From NCBI GenBank assembly GCA_902760755.1, contig CACWHK010000010.1, forward strand, positions 26,247-90,246: 64,000 bases of DNA. Reading direction: 5' to 3'. The notes beneath the pieces were generated by a model. That model saw nothing but the letters and a program-made list of their open reading frames with translations. It did no database searches and was not told the DNA's origin. Numbering within the stretch: position 1 is the first letter of the stretch; the number at the start of each line of letters is the position of its first letter. This document shows, piece after piece, positions 50,717-60,270 of the stretch. The position numbers and the translations under genes are program-made. This DNA comes from an uncultured Lachnospiraceae bacterium. Lineage in GTDB: Bacteria > Bacillota > Clostridia > Lachnospirales > Lachnospiraceae.

Positions 50717-51970
50717 ATGCAGGAGATCATTGAAGCGCTGGATCAGCTCGAGAAGGAGAAAGGGATCAGTAAGGACCTCATCATGGAGGCAATCGAAAAG
50801 TCTCTGAATTCCGCTTGCGAGAAGGATTTCGGTAAGGATACCGAATGCTCGGTGCATATGGACCGTGAGACCGGTGAGATCAAGGTATTCGCCAAGAAGC
50901 TGGTTGTGGAGGAGGTCTATGACAGTCGTTCCGAGATGACCCTCGAGGAAGCCCGTCAGATCGATCCGAACTACAATCTGGATGATGAGGTGCCGATTGA
51001 GATCACAACCCGTGATTTCGGCCGTATCGCAGCCCAGAAGGCGCGCGGTATCATCGTACAGGCCATCAAGGAAGGCGAAAGAGATGCGGTTTACAATCAT
51101 TTCGCTGACAAGGAGCATGATATCATCACCGGTGTTGTACAGCGCTGGGTCGGAAACAATCTGAGCGTCAGCCTGGATGACCGGACCGACACCATCCTGA
51201 ACGAGAAGGAAATGATCCCCGGCGAGTACTATAAGAGAGGGGACCGGATCAAGCTTTACATCGTTGAAGTAAAGAAGAACCAGAAGGGCTTCCGGATCGT
51301 TGTTTCCAGAACCCATCCGGACCTGGTAAAGCGTCTGTTTGAGCGTGAGGTAACCGAGATCGCCGACGGCGTTGTCGAGATCAAGAGCATTTCCCGCGAA
51401 GCGGGTTCCCGTTCCAAGATCGCTGTCTGGTCCAATGATGAAAATGTGGATGCAGTCGGTTCCTGTGTCGGTATGAACGGCGCGAGAGTCAATGCTATTG
51501 TGGATGACCTCTACGGAGAGAAGATTGATATCATCGAGTGGGATCCGGATCCGGCCATCTTTATCGAGCATGCACTGTCCCCGTCCAAGGTTGTGTCCGT
51601 AACCCTCGGACCGGACGGAAAGTCCGCACTGGTCGTGGTACCGGATTATCAGCTGTCGCTTGCCATCGGTAAGGAAGGACAGAATGCACGTCTGGCAGCA
51701 AGACTGACCGGCTTCAAGATCGACATCAAGAGCGAGACACAGGCAGCTGAGATGGATATGGATGCATACTATGCCGAGAACTACGGTGATCTGCAGTACG
51801 AGGATGAGTTCTATGATGAGGACGAGTATCCGGAGGAGACGGAAGGATATGAGGAAGGTGTAGAAGGCTCCGAGGAAGAGACGGCTGAGGCTGCTGCGGA
51901 GGAAGCTGCAGAGGAGGTTGCTGAGGAAGCAACGGAGGAAGCTGCAGCCGACGAGGAAACGGCAGAATAA
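50717..51970 (+). CDS. nusA: Transcription factor NusA
   Basis: NusA binds RNA polymerase and affects pausing, termination and antitermination. The 417-residue protein has the N-terminal polymerase-binding domain, an S1 domain (HDIITGVVQRWVGNNLSVSL) and two KH domains (ending GKEGQNARLAARLTGFKIDI). A 60-residue Glu/Ala-rich C-terminal tail replaces the AR domains of proteobacteria. AAGGAGG precedes the ATG. Confidence 0.97.
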   Translation: MQEIIEALDQLEKEKGISKDLIMEAIEKSLNSACEKDFGKDTECSVHMDRETGEIKVFAKKLVVEEVYDSRSEMTLEEARQIDPNYNLDDEVPIEITTRDFGRIAAQKARGIIVQAIKEGERDAVYNHFADKEHDIITGVVQRWVGNNLSVSLDDRTDTILNEKEMIPGEYYKRGDRIKLYIVEVKKNQKGFRIVVSRTHPDLVKRLFEREVTEIADGVVEIKSISREAGSRSKIAVWSNDENVDAVGSCVGMNGARVNAIVDDLYGEKIDIIEWDPDPAIFIEHALSPSKVVSVTLGPDGKSALVVVPDYQLSLAIGKEGQNARLAARLTGFKIDIKSETQAAEMDMDAYYAENYGDLQYEDEFYDEDEYPEETEGYEEGVEGSEEETAEAAAEEAAEEVAEEATEEAAADEETAE

Positions 51971-51989
51971 GAGCCCGGGAGAACGTAGG

Positions 51990-52217
51990 ATGAAGAATAA
52001 GAAGATTCCCATGAGACGGTGTGTGGCCTGCGGAACATCCAGGCCGAAGCAGGAGCTGATCCGGATCGTAACCACGGAAGGAAGTGCACAGGTGGATGCA
52101 TCCGGCAGAAAGAACGGCAGAGGCGCGTACCTTTGCAGAGAGCAGGCCTGCTTTGATCTGGCGAAGAAGAAGCATCTGATCACACAGGAGATCTATGAGG
52201 AACTTTGTAAGGAGTAA
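51990..52217 (+). CDS. rnpM: RNase P modulator RnpM (YlxR)
   Basis: The 75-residue basic protein has the YlxR signature MRRCVACGTSRPKQELIRI and GRGAYLCREQACFDLA. The family binds RNase P RNA and lowers its activity in Bacillus. The ATG at 51990 gives the usual length; frames starting further up overlap nusA. It lies between nusA and the L7Ae-like gene, its conserved place. Confidence 0.93.
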   Translation: MKNKKIPMRRCVACGTSRPKQELIRIVTTEGSAQVDASGRKNGRGAYLCREQACFDLAKKKHLITQEIYEELCKE

Positions 52218-52220
52218 CGC

Positions 52221-52529
52221 TTGTCAGATAAAAGACTTTCCCTGCTGGGGCTTGCTGCAAGAGCAGGTGCGGTGCAAAGCGGAGGCTTTCTCACGGAGAA
52301 GGCTATCCAACAGGGCACGGCCGTGTTCGTGATCATAGCGGAGGATGCCTCGGCAAATACGAAGAAAAAGATACAGGATAAATGTACTTACTATCATGTG
52401 CCGTATGCAGTTTGTGAGACACAGGATATTTTGGGACATAGGATCGGCAAGGAATCCAGAAGCTCTCTGGCCATAACGGATGAGAACTTCGGAAGACAAG
52501 TCGCAAAAGGCTTCGGCATAGAGATTTAG
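52221..52529 (+). CDS. ylxQ: L7Ae-family RNA-binding protein YlxQ
   Basis: The 102-residue protein has the L7Ae/L30e kink-turn fold pattern LGLAARAGAVQSG, AVFVIIAEDASANTKKKI and the GHRIGKESRSSLAITDENF segment. It begins with TTG at 52221, four bases after rnpM, and precedes infB by 12 bases. Family members bind kink-turn RNAs; the partner is unknown. Confidence 0.9.
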   Translation: MSDKRLSLLGLAARAGAVQSGGFLTEKAIQQGTAVFVIIAEDASANTKKKIQDKCTYYHVPYAVCETQDILGHRIGKESRSSLAITDENFGRQVAKGFGIEI

Positions 52530-52541
52530 GAGGTGTAATTC

Positions 52542-55500
52542 TTGAGAGTACATGAGTTTGCAAAGGAATTATCGAAAGAAACGGGGAAGACGATTTCACC
52601 GAGCAATGTACTGACCCATCTGAGTAAGAAGAAGGAAGGGCTGAAGGCTACCAGTTCCATCGATGAGGAACTGATGGCCTATGTGCGTGCGAAATATATC
52701 AAGCCGGTTGAGAAGAAACCGGAACCGAATAAGCATCTGAAACCGGCAGGAAGACCGGGTCAGGGATCAGGAGCCGGTGCAGGAAGATCTGCAACCGGAG
52801 GAAGAGCTGCGGCAGGAAGACCTGCAACCGGAAGACCGGCAGGGGCTCCCGTCAGCAGAACCGCCGGTGCGGCACCCAAGGGTCGTCGTCCCGTGACCGG
52901 TGGCCTTGTAAAGCCTGAAGCACCGCGCCGCGTGGTTCGTCCGGCTGCTCCGGCAGAACCGGTTCAGGAGAAGAAGACTCCGGTAGCAGAGCCGGTAGAA
53001 GAAAAGGTACCTCAGGTGGTGGAAGCACCCGTTGTTGAGGAGGTGACCCCCGTAATCGAGACTCCGGTAACAGAACCGGTGGAAAAGACTCCGGCACCCG
53101 CACCTGAAAAGAAGGAAGAAGTGACGGAAGAGAAGGCTGAGACCCCGGCTCCGCAGGAAGAGGCTCCCGCTCCGACTCCGAAGGAAGAGGAGAAGAAGGA
53201 AGAGGCTCCGAAGAAGGAAGCCAGAGTGATCTCCAGCCCGATCCAGGAGAAGGTAAGACCTGTGAAGATCCTGGATGCAAAGACCATCGCTGAGCGTGTG
53301 GCTGCAAGCCAGAGCAAGCGTGATGCTGCAAGAAAGGCAAGCGGAGAACGTCCGGAGGGCGACAGAAGACCGCGTACCGGTGATCGTCCGGCAAGACAGG
53401 GAGACCGTCCGGCAAGACCGGGAGATCGTCAGGGAAGACCGGGAGACCGTCCGGCAAGACCGGGAGACCGCCCCGCAAGACCGGGGGATCGTTCACCCCG
53501 TGGATTTGAGGGTAAGGATAAGGATCAGGAGTTCGAGCGCGGCAGAGGCGGCGCAGGACGCGGACGCAGTGAACGTCCGGAGCGCAGCGGAGGATCCGAT
53601 GTACCTGCAGAGAAGTTCGGAAAGCAGGACAGAAGAGACCGTCATGAGAAGAGCTCCCGTGACAGAGATCGTTACGATAACAAGAAGGATCGGGAGAGAA
53701 CGGATATTACCTCCAAGGATCAGCTGAGAGGTAAGAAGGGCCAGAAGGTTCAGACCAAGCAGGCAAGACCTCAGGCACCGAAGGCACCGGAAGAGCCGGT
53801 GATCCGCAATGTAACCCTTCCCGAGACTCTGACTCTGAAGGAGCTGGCAGATAAGATCAAGCAGCCGGTTGCTGCCATGATCAAGAAGCTCTTTATGGCA
53901 GGTAAGATGGTGACCGTGAATACGGAGCTTTCTTATGAAGATGCGGCTATGATCGCACTGGAATACAACTATATCGCTGAGGAAGAGGAGAAGATCGACC
54001 TTGTAGAAGAGGCACTTCGCGACATCGAGGATCCTGAGGAGTCCCTGACTCCGCGTCCGCCGGTTGTCTGCGTTATGGGTCACGTTGACCACGGTAAGAC
54101 CTCTCTTCTGGATGCGATCCGTAACTCCTCCATCACACAGGATGAGGCAGGCGGAATCACCCAGCATATCGGTGCTTACGTTGTTAAGGTAGGCGATCAG
54201 AGAATCACCTTCCTGGATACTCCGGGACATGAGGCATTTACGGCCATGCGTCTTCGTGGTGCCCAGGCAACGGATATCGCTATCCTGGTAGTCGCAGCGG
54301 ATGACGGTGTCATGCCGCAGACGGTTGAGGCTATCAACCATGCCAAGGCAGCAGGCATCGAGATTATCGTTGCCATCAACAAGATCGATAAGCCCAGCGC
54401 AAATGTGGACCGCGTAAAGCAGGAGCTTATGGAGTACGGCCTGGTAGCAGAGGACTGGGGCGGAAGCACCATCTTCTGTCCGGTATCCGCGCATACCCAT
54501 GAGGGTATCTCCAACCTGCTGGATATGATCCTTCTTACCGCTGAGGTCCTTGAATTAAAGGCAAATGCTAACCGTAAGGCCCGTGGTGTCGTAATCGAGG
54601 CCCGTCTGGACCGCGGACGTGGTCCGGTGGCAACCCTGCTGGTTCAGAAGGGTACCCTGCATGTGGGTGACTTCGTGGCCATCGGTGAGTTTAACGGCCG
54701 TGTACGTGCCATGATCGACCATAAGCAGAGGAATCTGAAGCTGGCAACCCCGTCCACTCCGGTGGAGATCACGGGTCTGGCCGGTGTACCGAACTCCGGT
54801 GATACATTTATATCCACGGAGACTGAGAAGGAGGCACGTTCCATCAGTGAGGCCTTCATCACCAGAGGTAAGGAGAACCTGATCGCTGAGACCAAATCCA
54901 GAATGTCCCTGGATGACCTCTTCAATCAGATGCAGGAAGGCAATCTGAAGGAACTGAAGCTGATCATCAAGGCAGACGTACAGGGCTCTGTGGAGGCTGT
55001 AAAGCAGAGTCTCCTGAAGCTTTCCAACGACGAGATCGTGATCAAGTGCATCCACTCCGGTGTCGGTGCCATCAACGAATCCGATGTTACCCTTGCTTCC
55101 GCTTCGGGAGCCATCATTATCGGCTTCAATGTCCGTCTCGACGCACAGGCAAAGCAGCTGTCCGATGAGGAGAAGGTGGATGTACGTCTCTACAACGTCA
55201 TCTACAACGCGATCGACGATATCGAGGCTGCCATGAAGGGTATGCTGGATCCGATTTACGAGGAGAAGATTACCGGTCATGCAGAGGTACGTCAGGTATA
55301 CAAGGCATCCGGTATCGGTTCGATCGCCGGAAGCTACGTACTGGATGGTATCATCGAGCGTAACAGCTCCGCACGTATCACACGTGACGGTGAGCAGATC
55401 TTCGAGGGTAAGATCTCATCCCTGAAGCGTTTCAAGGATGATGTGAAGGAAGTAAAGACCGGCTTCGAGTGCGGTATCGTATTCGACGGTCATAATGATC

Positions 55501-55556
55501 TTGCGGAAGGCGACCAGATCGAGATCTACAAGATGGTCGAGGTTCCGCGTCAGTAA
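52542..55556 (+). CDS. infB: Translation initiation factor IF-2
   Basis: IF-2 brings fMet-tRNA to the ribosome. The 1004-residue protein has an N-terminal helical IF2-N domain, a long low-complexity region (residues about 70-410) including repeated RPGDRPA units of eight residues (53380-53505), a second IF2-N motif, and the GTPase G1 [14 protein letters not shown] near 512, G2 GGITQHIG, G3 DTPGHEAF and G4 NKID, then domains II-IV. The start is TTG behind AGGAGGTGTAATTC. Confidence 0.97.
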   Translation: MRVHEFAKELSKETGKTISPSNVLTHLSKKKEGLKATSSIDEELMAYVRAKYIKPVEKKPEPNKHLKPAGRPGQGSGAGAGRSATGGRAAAGRPATGRPAGAPVSRTAGAAPKGRRPVTGGLVKPEAPRRVVRPAAPAEPVQEKKTPVAEPVEEKVPQVVEAPVVEEVTPVIETPVTEPVEKTPAPAPEKKEEVTEEKAETPAPQEEAPAPTPKEEEKKEEAPKKEARVISSPIQEKVRPVKILDAKTIAERVAASQSKRDAARKASGERPEGDRRPRTGDRPARQGDRPARPGDRQGRPGDRPARPGDRPARPGDRSPRGFEGKDKDQEFERGRGGAGRGRSERPERSGGSDVPAEKFGKQDRRDRHEKSSRDRDRYDNKKDRERTDITSKDQLRGKKGQKVQTKQARPQAPKAPEEPVIRNVTLPETLTLKELADKIKQPVAAMIKKLFMAGKMVTVNTELSYEDAAMIALEYNYIAEEEEKIDLVEEALRDIEDPEESLTPRPPVVCVMGHVDHGKTSLLDAIRNSSITQDEAGGITQHIGAYVVKVGDQRITFLDTPGHEAFTAMRLRGAQATDIAILVVAADDGVMPQTVEAINHAKAAGIEIIVAINKIDKPSANVDRVKQELMEYGLVAEDWGGSTIFCPVSAHTHEGISNLLDMILLTAEVLELKANANRKARGVVIEARLDRGRGPVATLLVQKGTLHVGDFVAIGEFNGRVRAMIDHKQRNLKLATPSTPVEITGLAGVPNSGDTFISTETEKEARSISEAFITRGKENLIAETKSRMSLDDLFNQMQEGNLKELKLIIKADVQGSVEAVKQSLLKLSNDEIVIKCIHSGVGAINESDVTLASASGAIIIGFNVRLDAQAKQLSDEEKVDVRLYNVIYNAIDDIEAAMKGMLDPIYEEKITGHAEVRQVYKASGIGSIAGSYVLDGIIERNSSARITRDGEQIFEGKISSLKRFKDDVKEVKTGFECGIVFDGHNDLAEGDQIEIYKMVEVPRQ

Positions 55557-55623
55557 CGTACGGCCATGACGGGCGAAGCTTCGCCCGCCCTGCCCGGTGC
55601 ATTGCGATATAAAGGAGATAAGA

Positions 55624-55986
55624 ATGAGAACGAATCAGCACGGCCCGTCCCGGGTGTCACATGATGTGCAGCGTTCCCTCAGTCGTATCATTTCCGAGCT
55701 GAAGGATCCGAGGATCGGTCTTATGACCTCGGTCACCCGATGTGAGGTAACCAAGGATCTGAAGGAGTGCAAGTGCTATATCAGTGTACTCGGAGATGCA
55801 GAGGCTACTATGCAGGGGCTTGTCAGCGCAAGAGGATTTATCCGGAAGCAGCTGGCTTCCTCGCTGAACCTCAGAAATACACCGGAGATCGATTTTGTAT
55901 TGGATTCCTCCATCGCCTACGGCGTGGAAATGTCCCGCAGGATCGACGAGGTGATCGCACAGGATCAGAGCAAAACAGAGGAATAA
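55624..55986 (+). CDS. rbfA: Ribosome-binding factor A
   Basis: RbfA assists 16S processing and cold adaptation of the 30S. The 120-residue protein has a KH-like fold with SRIISELKDPRIGLMTSVTRCEVTKDL (cited as LKDPRIG and VTRCEVTKDL) and the RNTPEIDFVLDSS motif. The ATG at 55624 follows AAAGGAGATA. A palindrome GGGCGAAGCTTCGCCC (55574-55589 region) lies in the gap after infB. Confidence 0.95.
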   Translation: MRTNQHGPSRVSHDVQRSLSRIISELKDPRIGLMTSVTRCEVTKDLKECKCYISVLGDAEATMQGLVSARGFIRKQLASSLNLRNTPEIDFVLDSSIAYGVEMSRRIDEVIAQDQSKTEE

Positions 55987-55989
55987 ACT

Positions 55990-56961
55990 ATGGAGAAGGA
56001 ATTGCACGAAAAGGGGAAGCGTCTGCGTCAGATGATCGATGCAGCCGGTACGATCTGTATCCTCGGTCATATCCGCCCGGATGGTGACTGTGTCGGATCG
56101 ACCCTTGCCATCTACAATTACATTACGGATCAGTATGAGGGGAAGACCGTGGATGTTTATCTGGAAGCATTTCCCGCATCGATGAAGTTCTTGAACGGTG
56201 CGAAGAAGGTAAAGCATGACACGGCCGGCAAGCATTATGATCTTGCCATATCCATGGACGTTTCGGATGTGGAGCGGCTGGGAAAGTTTCAGGACATGTT
56301 CCAGTCAGCCATTTCCACCATCTGTATCGACCATCATGTCAGCAACCCCGGCTTCGGGGATCTCTGCTTCGTGGATGCGAATGCATCCAGTGCCTGCGAG
56401 GCATTTGCAGAGCTGATCGATCCGGAGCAGATCTCGCAGAATACGGCCACCTGCATGTACCTGGGTATGGTACATGACACCGGGGTGTTCAAGTATAACT
56501 GCACACGCCGTTTCACCATGGAGCTGGCAGGACTTCTGCTGGACAAGGGTGTGGACGGAAATTACATCATAGATGAGACATTTTACAAGAAGACCTACAA
56601 GCAGAACCTGCTTATGGCTAAGACGGTTCTGGAGTCCGTTCTGTACGAGGACGGCAAGGTCATCTTCGGTTATGTATCCAAGGATACCCTGAAGGAATTC
56701 AAGGCCAACAACATGGATACGGAAGGTATCGTGGAGCAGCTGCGTCTGACGGAAGGCGTGGAGGTTGCAATCTTCGCATATCAGCTGACCAAGAAGACCT
56801 TCAAGGTAAGTCTTCGGGCCAAGAATTATGTGGATGTGAGCAAGGTTGCGGAGCAGTTCGGCGGTGGCGGACACGTACGTGCGGCGGGACTGGACGGAAC
56901 CGGTACCATCGAAGAAATGCTGCCAAAGCTCCTGGAGGAGATTAAAAAGCAGCTGGTTTAA
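55990..56961 (+). CDS. nrnA: DHH-family phosphoesterase, NrnA type (oligoribonuclease/pAp phosphatase)
   Basis: NrnA degrades short RNA oligomers and 3'-phosphoadenosine 5'-phosphate, and in some species c-di-nucleotide products. The 323-residue protein has the DHH domain (GHIRPDGDCVGSTLAI, SMDVSDVERLG, CIDHHVSNPGFGD) and the C-terminal DHHA1 domain (GGGGHVRAAGLDGTG). It sits three bases after rbfA and 12 before truB, the conserved position. Its overlap of role with the EAL enzyme (pGpG removal) is possible but not shown. Confidence 0.93.
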   Translation: MEKELHEKGKRLRQMIDAAGTICILGHIRPDGDCVGSTLAIYNYITDQYEGKTVDVYLEAFPASMKFLNGAKKVKHDTAGKHYDLAISMDVSDVERLGKFQDMFQSAISTICIDHHVSNPGFGDLCFVDANASSACEAFAELIDPEQISQNTATCMYLGMVHDTGVFKYNCTRRFTMELAGLLLDKGVDGNYIIDETFYKKTYKQNLLMAKTVLESVLYEDGKVIFGYVSKDTLKEFKANNMDTEGIVEQLRLTEGVEVAIFAYQLTKKTFKVSLRAKNYVDVSKVAEQFGGGGHVRAAGLDGTGTIEEMLPKLLEEIKKQLV

Positions 56962-56973
56962 GAGAGTGAAGCT

Positions 56974-57918
56974 ATGTATCAGGGCGTGGTAATACTGAAT
57001 AAGGAGCCGGGCTTTACATCCTTTGATGTGGTTGCGGTCTGCCGCGGTATCTTCGGACAAAGAGCAGTGGGGCATACGGGAACACTGGATCCCATGGCCC
57101 GCGGTGTGCTACCGATCTGCCTCGGACGTGCCACGAAGCTGAGTGACCTTCTTACTTCGACCACGAAGGAATATGAGGTGGAGCTGGAGCTTGGCTACAC
57201 CACGGATACTGATGACTGTACCGGTCAGGTACTTACTACGGCGGATCCGGAAAAGCTAAGCAGCATCACCCCGGAGCAGATGGAAGAAGCTCTTCGGAGG
57301 TATCTTGGAGATACCCTCCAGGTTCCGCCGAGATATGCAGCGATCCGTAAGGACGGAAAGAAGCTCTACGAGTACGCAAGAGCCGGTGTGGAAGTGGATA
57401 TGCCGGGACGACCGGTCACGATCTATGAGATCAGCATCCGATGGATCCGGCTGCCGAAGGCCGGCTTTCTGGTACGCTGCTCCAAGGGTACCTATATCCG
57501 GAGCCTATGCAGGGATGTGGGTGCGGACCTCGGAGTCGGTGCTGTTATGACAGCCCTTTCCCGGAATGCCACCAGCGGGTTTACCCTGGAGGACAGTGTT
57601 ACGCTGGAGGAGCTGAAGGCTGCAAAGGCTGCGGGGACTCTGGACTCGTATGTTCGCCCCATGGACGCGCTTCTTCGTCAGTTTCCGGCCTATACCTGCA
57701 GGGAATCGGCACGGAAATACTTACTGAACGGAAATCCTCTTCGTCCCGAAGGGCTGGAGGCTGTGGAAGCTGTGTCAGAGGGGGACTTCCCCCTTGAGGA
57801 TGGCGGCATGTACCGTGTCTATTTGGACGGAACACTGGCAGCGCTTTACCGGTATGATGCCGGAAGAAATCTTTTTATGAATCAGAAAATGCTGATGGAA
57901 AGAGGGAACGAGAGTTGA
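56974..57918 (+). CDS. truB: tRNA pseudouridine(55) synthase TruB
   Basis: TruB makes the universal pseudouridine 55 in the T-loop. The 314-residue protein has the catalytic Asp in GHTGTLDPMARGVLP near residue 41, the KEYEVELELGYTTDTDD region and SKGTYIRSLCRDVG. It overlaps ribF by four bases. Confidence 0.96.
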   Translation: MYQGVVILNKEPGFTSFDVVAVCRGIFGQRAVGHTGTLDPMARGVLPICLGRATKLSDLLTSTTKEYEVELELGYTTDTDDCTGQVLTTADPEKLSSITPEQMEEALRRYLGDTLQVPPRYAAIRKDGKKLYEYARAGVEVDMPGRPVTIYEISIRWIRLPKAGFLVRCSKGTYIRSLCRDVGADLGVGAVMTALSRNATSGFTLEDSVTLEELKAAKAAGTLDSYVRPMDALLRQFPAYTCRESARKYLLNGNPLRPEGLEAVEAVSEGDFPLEDGGMYRVYLDGTLAALYRYDAGRNLFMNQKMLMERGNES

Positions 57919-58757
57919 CTGCGGTTACGATCGGAAAATTTGACGGGTTTCATCTGGGACACCGGCTGCTGCTTGAGGAGCTGCGTGAGATATCCCGGGA
58001 ACAGAAGAATGAGATTCCGACCTGTGTCTGCAAGATCGATTTTTCCGGTCCGGGCCTGCTTTCCAGAGCGGAACAAAGCAAGGTTCTGGAGCAGTACCAG
58101 ATCTACCGCATGCGGCGTCTTGCATTTTCCGAATACTTCGCTTCCCAGACACCGGAGGAGTTCGTCCGGAGAGTTCTGGTGAGTGAGCTTGGAGCGACCC
58201 ACGTGGTTGTGGGATCGGACTTTTGCTTCGGATATAACCGTACGGGAAATGTGGATACCCTACGTCAGCTGGGTGAGAAGTACGGCTTCCGTGTGATCGC
58301 CGTAGAGAAGCTTCGAAAGGACGGTGAGGTGGTAAGCTCCACACGGATCCGAAGCCTTATCTCCGAGGGCAGGGTAGAAGAAGCCGGAGTGCTTCTCGGA
58401 CAGCCGGTGTCCTATCAGGGAAGAGTCTGCCATGGAAGGGAACTGGGCAGGACCATCGGATTCCCCACCTGCAATCTGCAGGCGGATCCGGAGAAGCTGC
58501 TTCCGTTGTACGGCGTCTATCAGACCGAGGTCCTGACACCCCTCGGAACCTATGCCGGGATCACCAATATCGGACAGAAGCCCACGGTAGAGGAAAACGG
58601 GACCCCCACCATAGAAACGCATATCCCCGGATTCAACGGGAATCTCTATGATGAGGAGATCACCGTACGTCTGAAACGGTTCCTTCGACCGGAGAAGAGG
58701 TTTGCTTCCGTGGAGGAACTGAAGGAACAGTTGAGAATCGATGTAGATTGTACTTGA
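57915..58757 (+). CDS. ribF: Bifunctional riboflavin kinase / FAD synthetase
   Basis: RibF makes FMN and then FAD. The 280-residue protein begins very close to its nucleotidyltransferase motif (IGKFDGFHLGHRLL), and continues with STRIRSLI and the kinase motif GRELGRTIGFPTCNL, ending at the usual KRFASVEELKEQL region. The start is TTG at 57915 inside truB. It is about 25 residues shorter at the N-terminus than many RibF proteins. Confidence 0.93.
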   Translation: MTAVTIGKFDGFHLGHRLLLEELREISREQKNEIPTCVCKIDFSGPGLLSRAEQSKVLEQYQIYRMRRLAFSEYFASQTPEEFVRRVLVSELGATHVVVGSDFCFGYNRTGNVDTLRQLGEKYGFRVIAVEKLRKDGEVVSSTRIRSLISEGRVEEAGVLLGQPVSYQGRVCHGRELGRTIGFPTCNLQADPEKLLPLYGVYQTEVLTPLGTYAGITNIGQKPTVEENGTPTIETHIPGFNGNLYDEEITVRLKRFLRPEKRFASVEELKEQLRIDVDCT

Positions 58758-58782
58758 AATCTACGCCAAAAAGCGATATAGT
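58754..58782 (+). promoter_or_regulatory. Promoter of tRNA-Arg
   Basis: TTGAAA (58754-58759) and TATAGT (58777-58782) are separated by 17 bases, 41 bases before the tRNA. The -35 begins at the ribF stop codon. Confidence 0.8.
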
Positions 58783-58823
58783 ATATAGCGTTGAGTCTGT
58801 AAGAAGCATCAACATTTCATAAC

Positions 58824-58895
58824 GCGCCTGTAGCTCAGTGGATAGAGCAGTGGCCTCCGGAGCCACGTGCGTAGGTTCGATTCCTATCAGGCGCA
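58824..58895 (+). tRNA. tRNA-Arg (anticodon CCG)
   Basis: The 72-base gene has acceptor arms GCGCCTG and CAGGCGC, an anticodon stem GTGGC/GCCAC around CTCCGGA (anticodon CCG, codon CGG), and a T-arm with TTCGATT. The discriminator is A and no CCA is encoded. It has its own promoter and terminator. Confidence 0.96.
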
Positions 58896-58901
58896 TGAAC
58901 A

Positions 58902-58932
58902 GTCTCAAGGCTTATGTCCTTGGGACTTTTTT
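58902..58932 (+). terminator. Rho-independent terminator of tRNA-Arg
   Basis: GTCTCAAGG (58902-58910) pairs with CCTTGGGAC (58918-58926), one G-U pair, followed by six T residues. Confidence 0.92.
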
Positions 58933-58990
58933 ACATTTTCGGAAGGATCGGCCGGGGAACCGGCCATGATGATAATCGGAGGATTATTCG

Positions 58991-59683
58991 ATGGACAATG
59001 ATAAGAAGCTATCCAGACAGCGACAGGTGCGGATGCGGAAGCGGCTGCTGATCATGTGGGCGATCTTCATCCCTGTTCTTGTGGTTGCGATTCTGTTTAT
59101 CGTTAAGAATAAGGACGAGCTGATCGATGATTTTACAACGGAGGAGCATATCTATCAGGTGGATGCGAACCCGGAGATCAACAAGCTGGTAAGTGATTAT
59201 CTGACAGCCTATGCAGCCTGTGATCAGATGACTTTAAAGAAGCTGGTGGTGGACCCCTCCGGCTTTGATGATATGACCATCGTACAGAAGAAGGCAGCGG
59301 TCGTAACGGGATATAAGAATATCAAGTGCTACACCGTTCCGGGCATGACGGAGGATGCGACCATCGTCTATGCTGTTGCGAATATCTCGATCGCAAATGT
59401 TGTCAGCACTCCTCTGGACATGAATCCGGCACTTTATGTCGTAAAAAAAGAAAGCGGTTATCTGATCGATAATACCGCTCTCAATAAGGATGTACTGAAT
59501 TATATCGCTTCTACGAATCAGAAGCCGGATATCGTGGATCTGATGACTACCGTCAAGCAGGATCAGGAAAAATGTGCCTCCGATGACGAAACCTTCCGGA
59601 AGTTCTACGAGAAGCTGACCAAAAACAATCAGTCGAACCAGTCCGGGACGAAGGATCAGACTTCCTCCACGTCCTCACCCTGA
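58991..59683 (+). CDS. Single-pass membrane protein of unknown function
   Basis: The 230-residue protein has a basic start, one membrane helix (about residues 20-41) and an outward domain of about 190 residues. Part of that domain (INKLVSDYLTAYAACDQMTLKKLV, then YAVANISIANV and YVVKKESGYLIDN) has the helix-strand layout of NTF2-like or lipoprotein-like folds. The tail is Ser/Thr/Asn-rich. I do not recognise the family. Its end overlaps the Lrp-type gene on the opposite strand by 28 bases. Confidence 0.72.
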   Translation: MDNDKKLSRQRQVRMRKRLLIMWAIFIPVLVVAILFIVKNKDELIDDFTTEEHIYQVDANPEINKLVSDYLTAYAACDQMTLKKLVVDPSGFDDMTIVQKKAAVVTGYKNIKCYTVPGMTEDATIVYAVANISIANVVSTPLDMNPALYVVKKESGYLIDNTALNKDVLNYIASTNQKPDIVDLMTTVKQDQEKCASDDETFRKFYEKLTKNNQSNQSGTKDQTSSTSSP

Positions 59684-60126
59684 CCGAAGAGCTGTTCCAC
59701 GTTGATCCCGCGATAGGGAACCGGAGTGGAGAAGACGATCTGTGTCTCGGTCTTTCCGAAGGCCTGCAGATGGCCGATAAAGGTGTCCAGCTCCTGTGTA
59801 CTTGGGAAGCTGACCTTGATATGCATGGAGAAAGCACCGGTCACGCAGTCACACTCCAGAACGTTCGGGCAGGCTGCGATGAACGGATAGAACTCGGGCT
59901 TCTGCTTCGGGTCCAGTGACAGATTGATAAATGCGGTGATGTGGAACCCCAGAGAAAGAGGATTCACATCTGCATGGTACCCGCTGATGATCCCCTGCTT
60001 TTCCAGACGCTCCAGACGTGCGGAAACTGCCGGAGAGGATAGGTACACCTGACTGGCCAGATATTTCAGCGGTGCACGCGCGTTCTGCTGTAAAAGAGAG
60101 ATCAGCTTGATATCGATATGATCCAT
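59656..60126 (-). CDS. Lrp/AsnC-family transcriptional regulator
   Basis: The 156-residue protein has the N-terminal helix-turn-helix (DIKLISLLQQNARAPLKYLA, SSPAVSARLERLEKQGII) and the C-terminal RAM effector-binding domain (TAFINLSLDP, CDCVTGAFSMHIKV). Such proteins sense amino acids and control their metabolism. GAGGAGAT precedes the ATG. It is divergent from the pseudouridine synthase gene. The effector is not known. Confidence 0.9.
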   Translation of the reverse strand: MDHIDIKLISLLQQNARAPLKYLASQVYLSSPAVSARLERLEKQGIISGYHADVNPLSLGFHITAFINLSLDPKQKPEFYPFIAACPNVLECDCVTGAFSMHIKVSFPSTQELDTFIGHLQAFGKTETQIVFSTPVPYRGINVEQLFGQGEDVEEV

Positions 60127-60270
60127 GATAATATCTCCTCAGACTTAAAAATCTAAACTTAATAAGTGAGTTTACTTTTAATTATTATATAATCTATGGT
60201 CGGCATTTGCAAGTATTATACGAGAGATGCTGCAGATTCTTTTTTTGATTTAGGGAAGAATTATATACGG

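Noticed and set aside
50684-52183. Open frame of 499 codons antisense to nusA-rnpM
   Set aside because: It spans two certain genes on the other strand and has a Leu/Ile/His-rich shadow composition.
60196-60270. N-terminal extension of the pseudouridine synthase from the ATG at 60196
   Set aside because: The ATG lies about four bases after a TATAAT-like sequence with no ribosome site, and the extension has no family match before the S4 domain.
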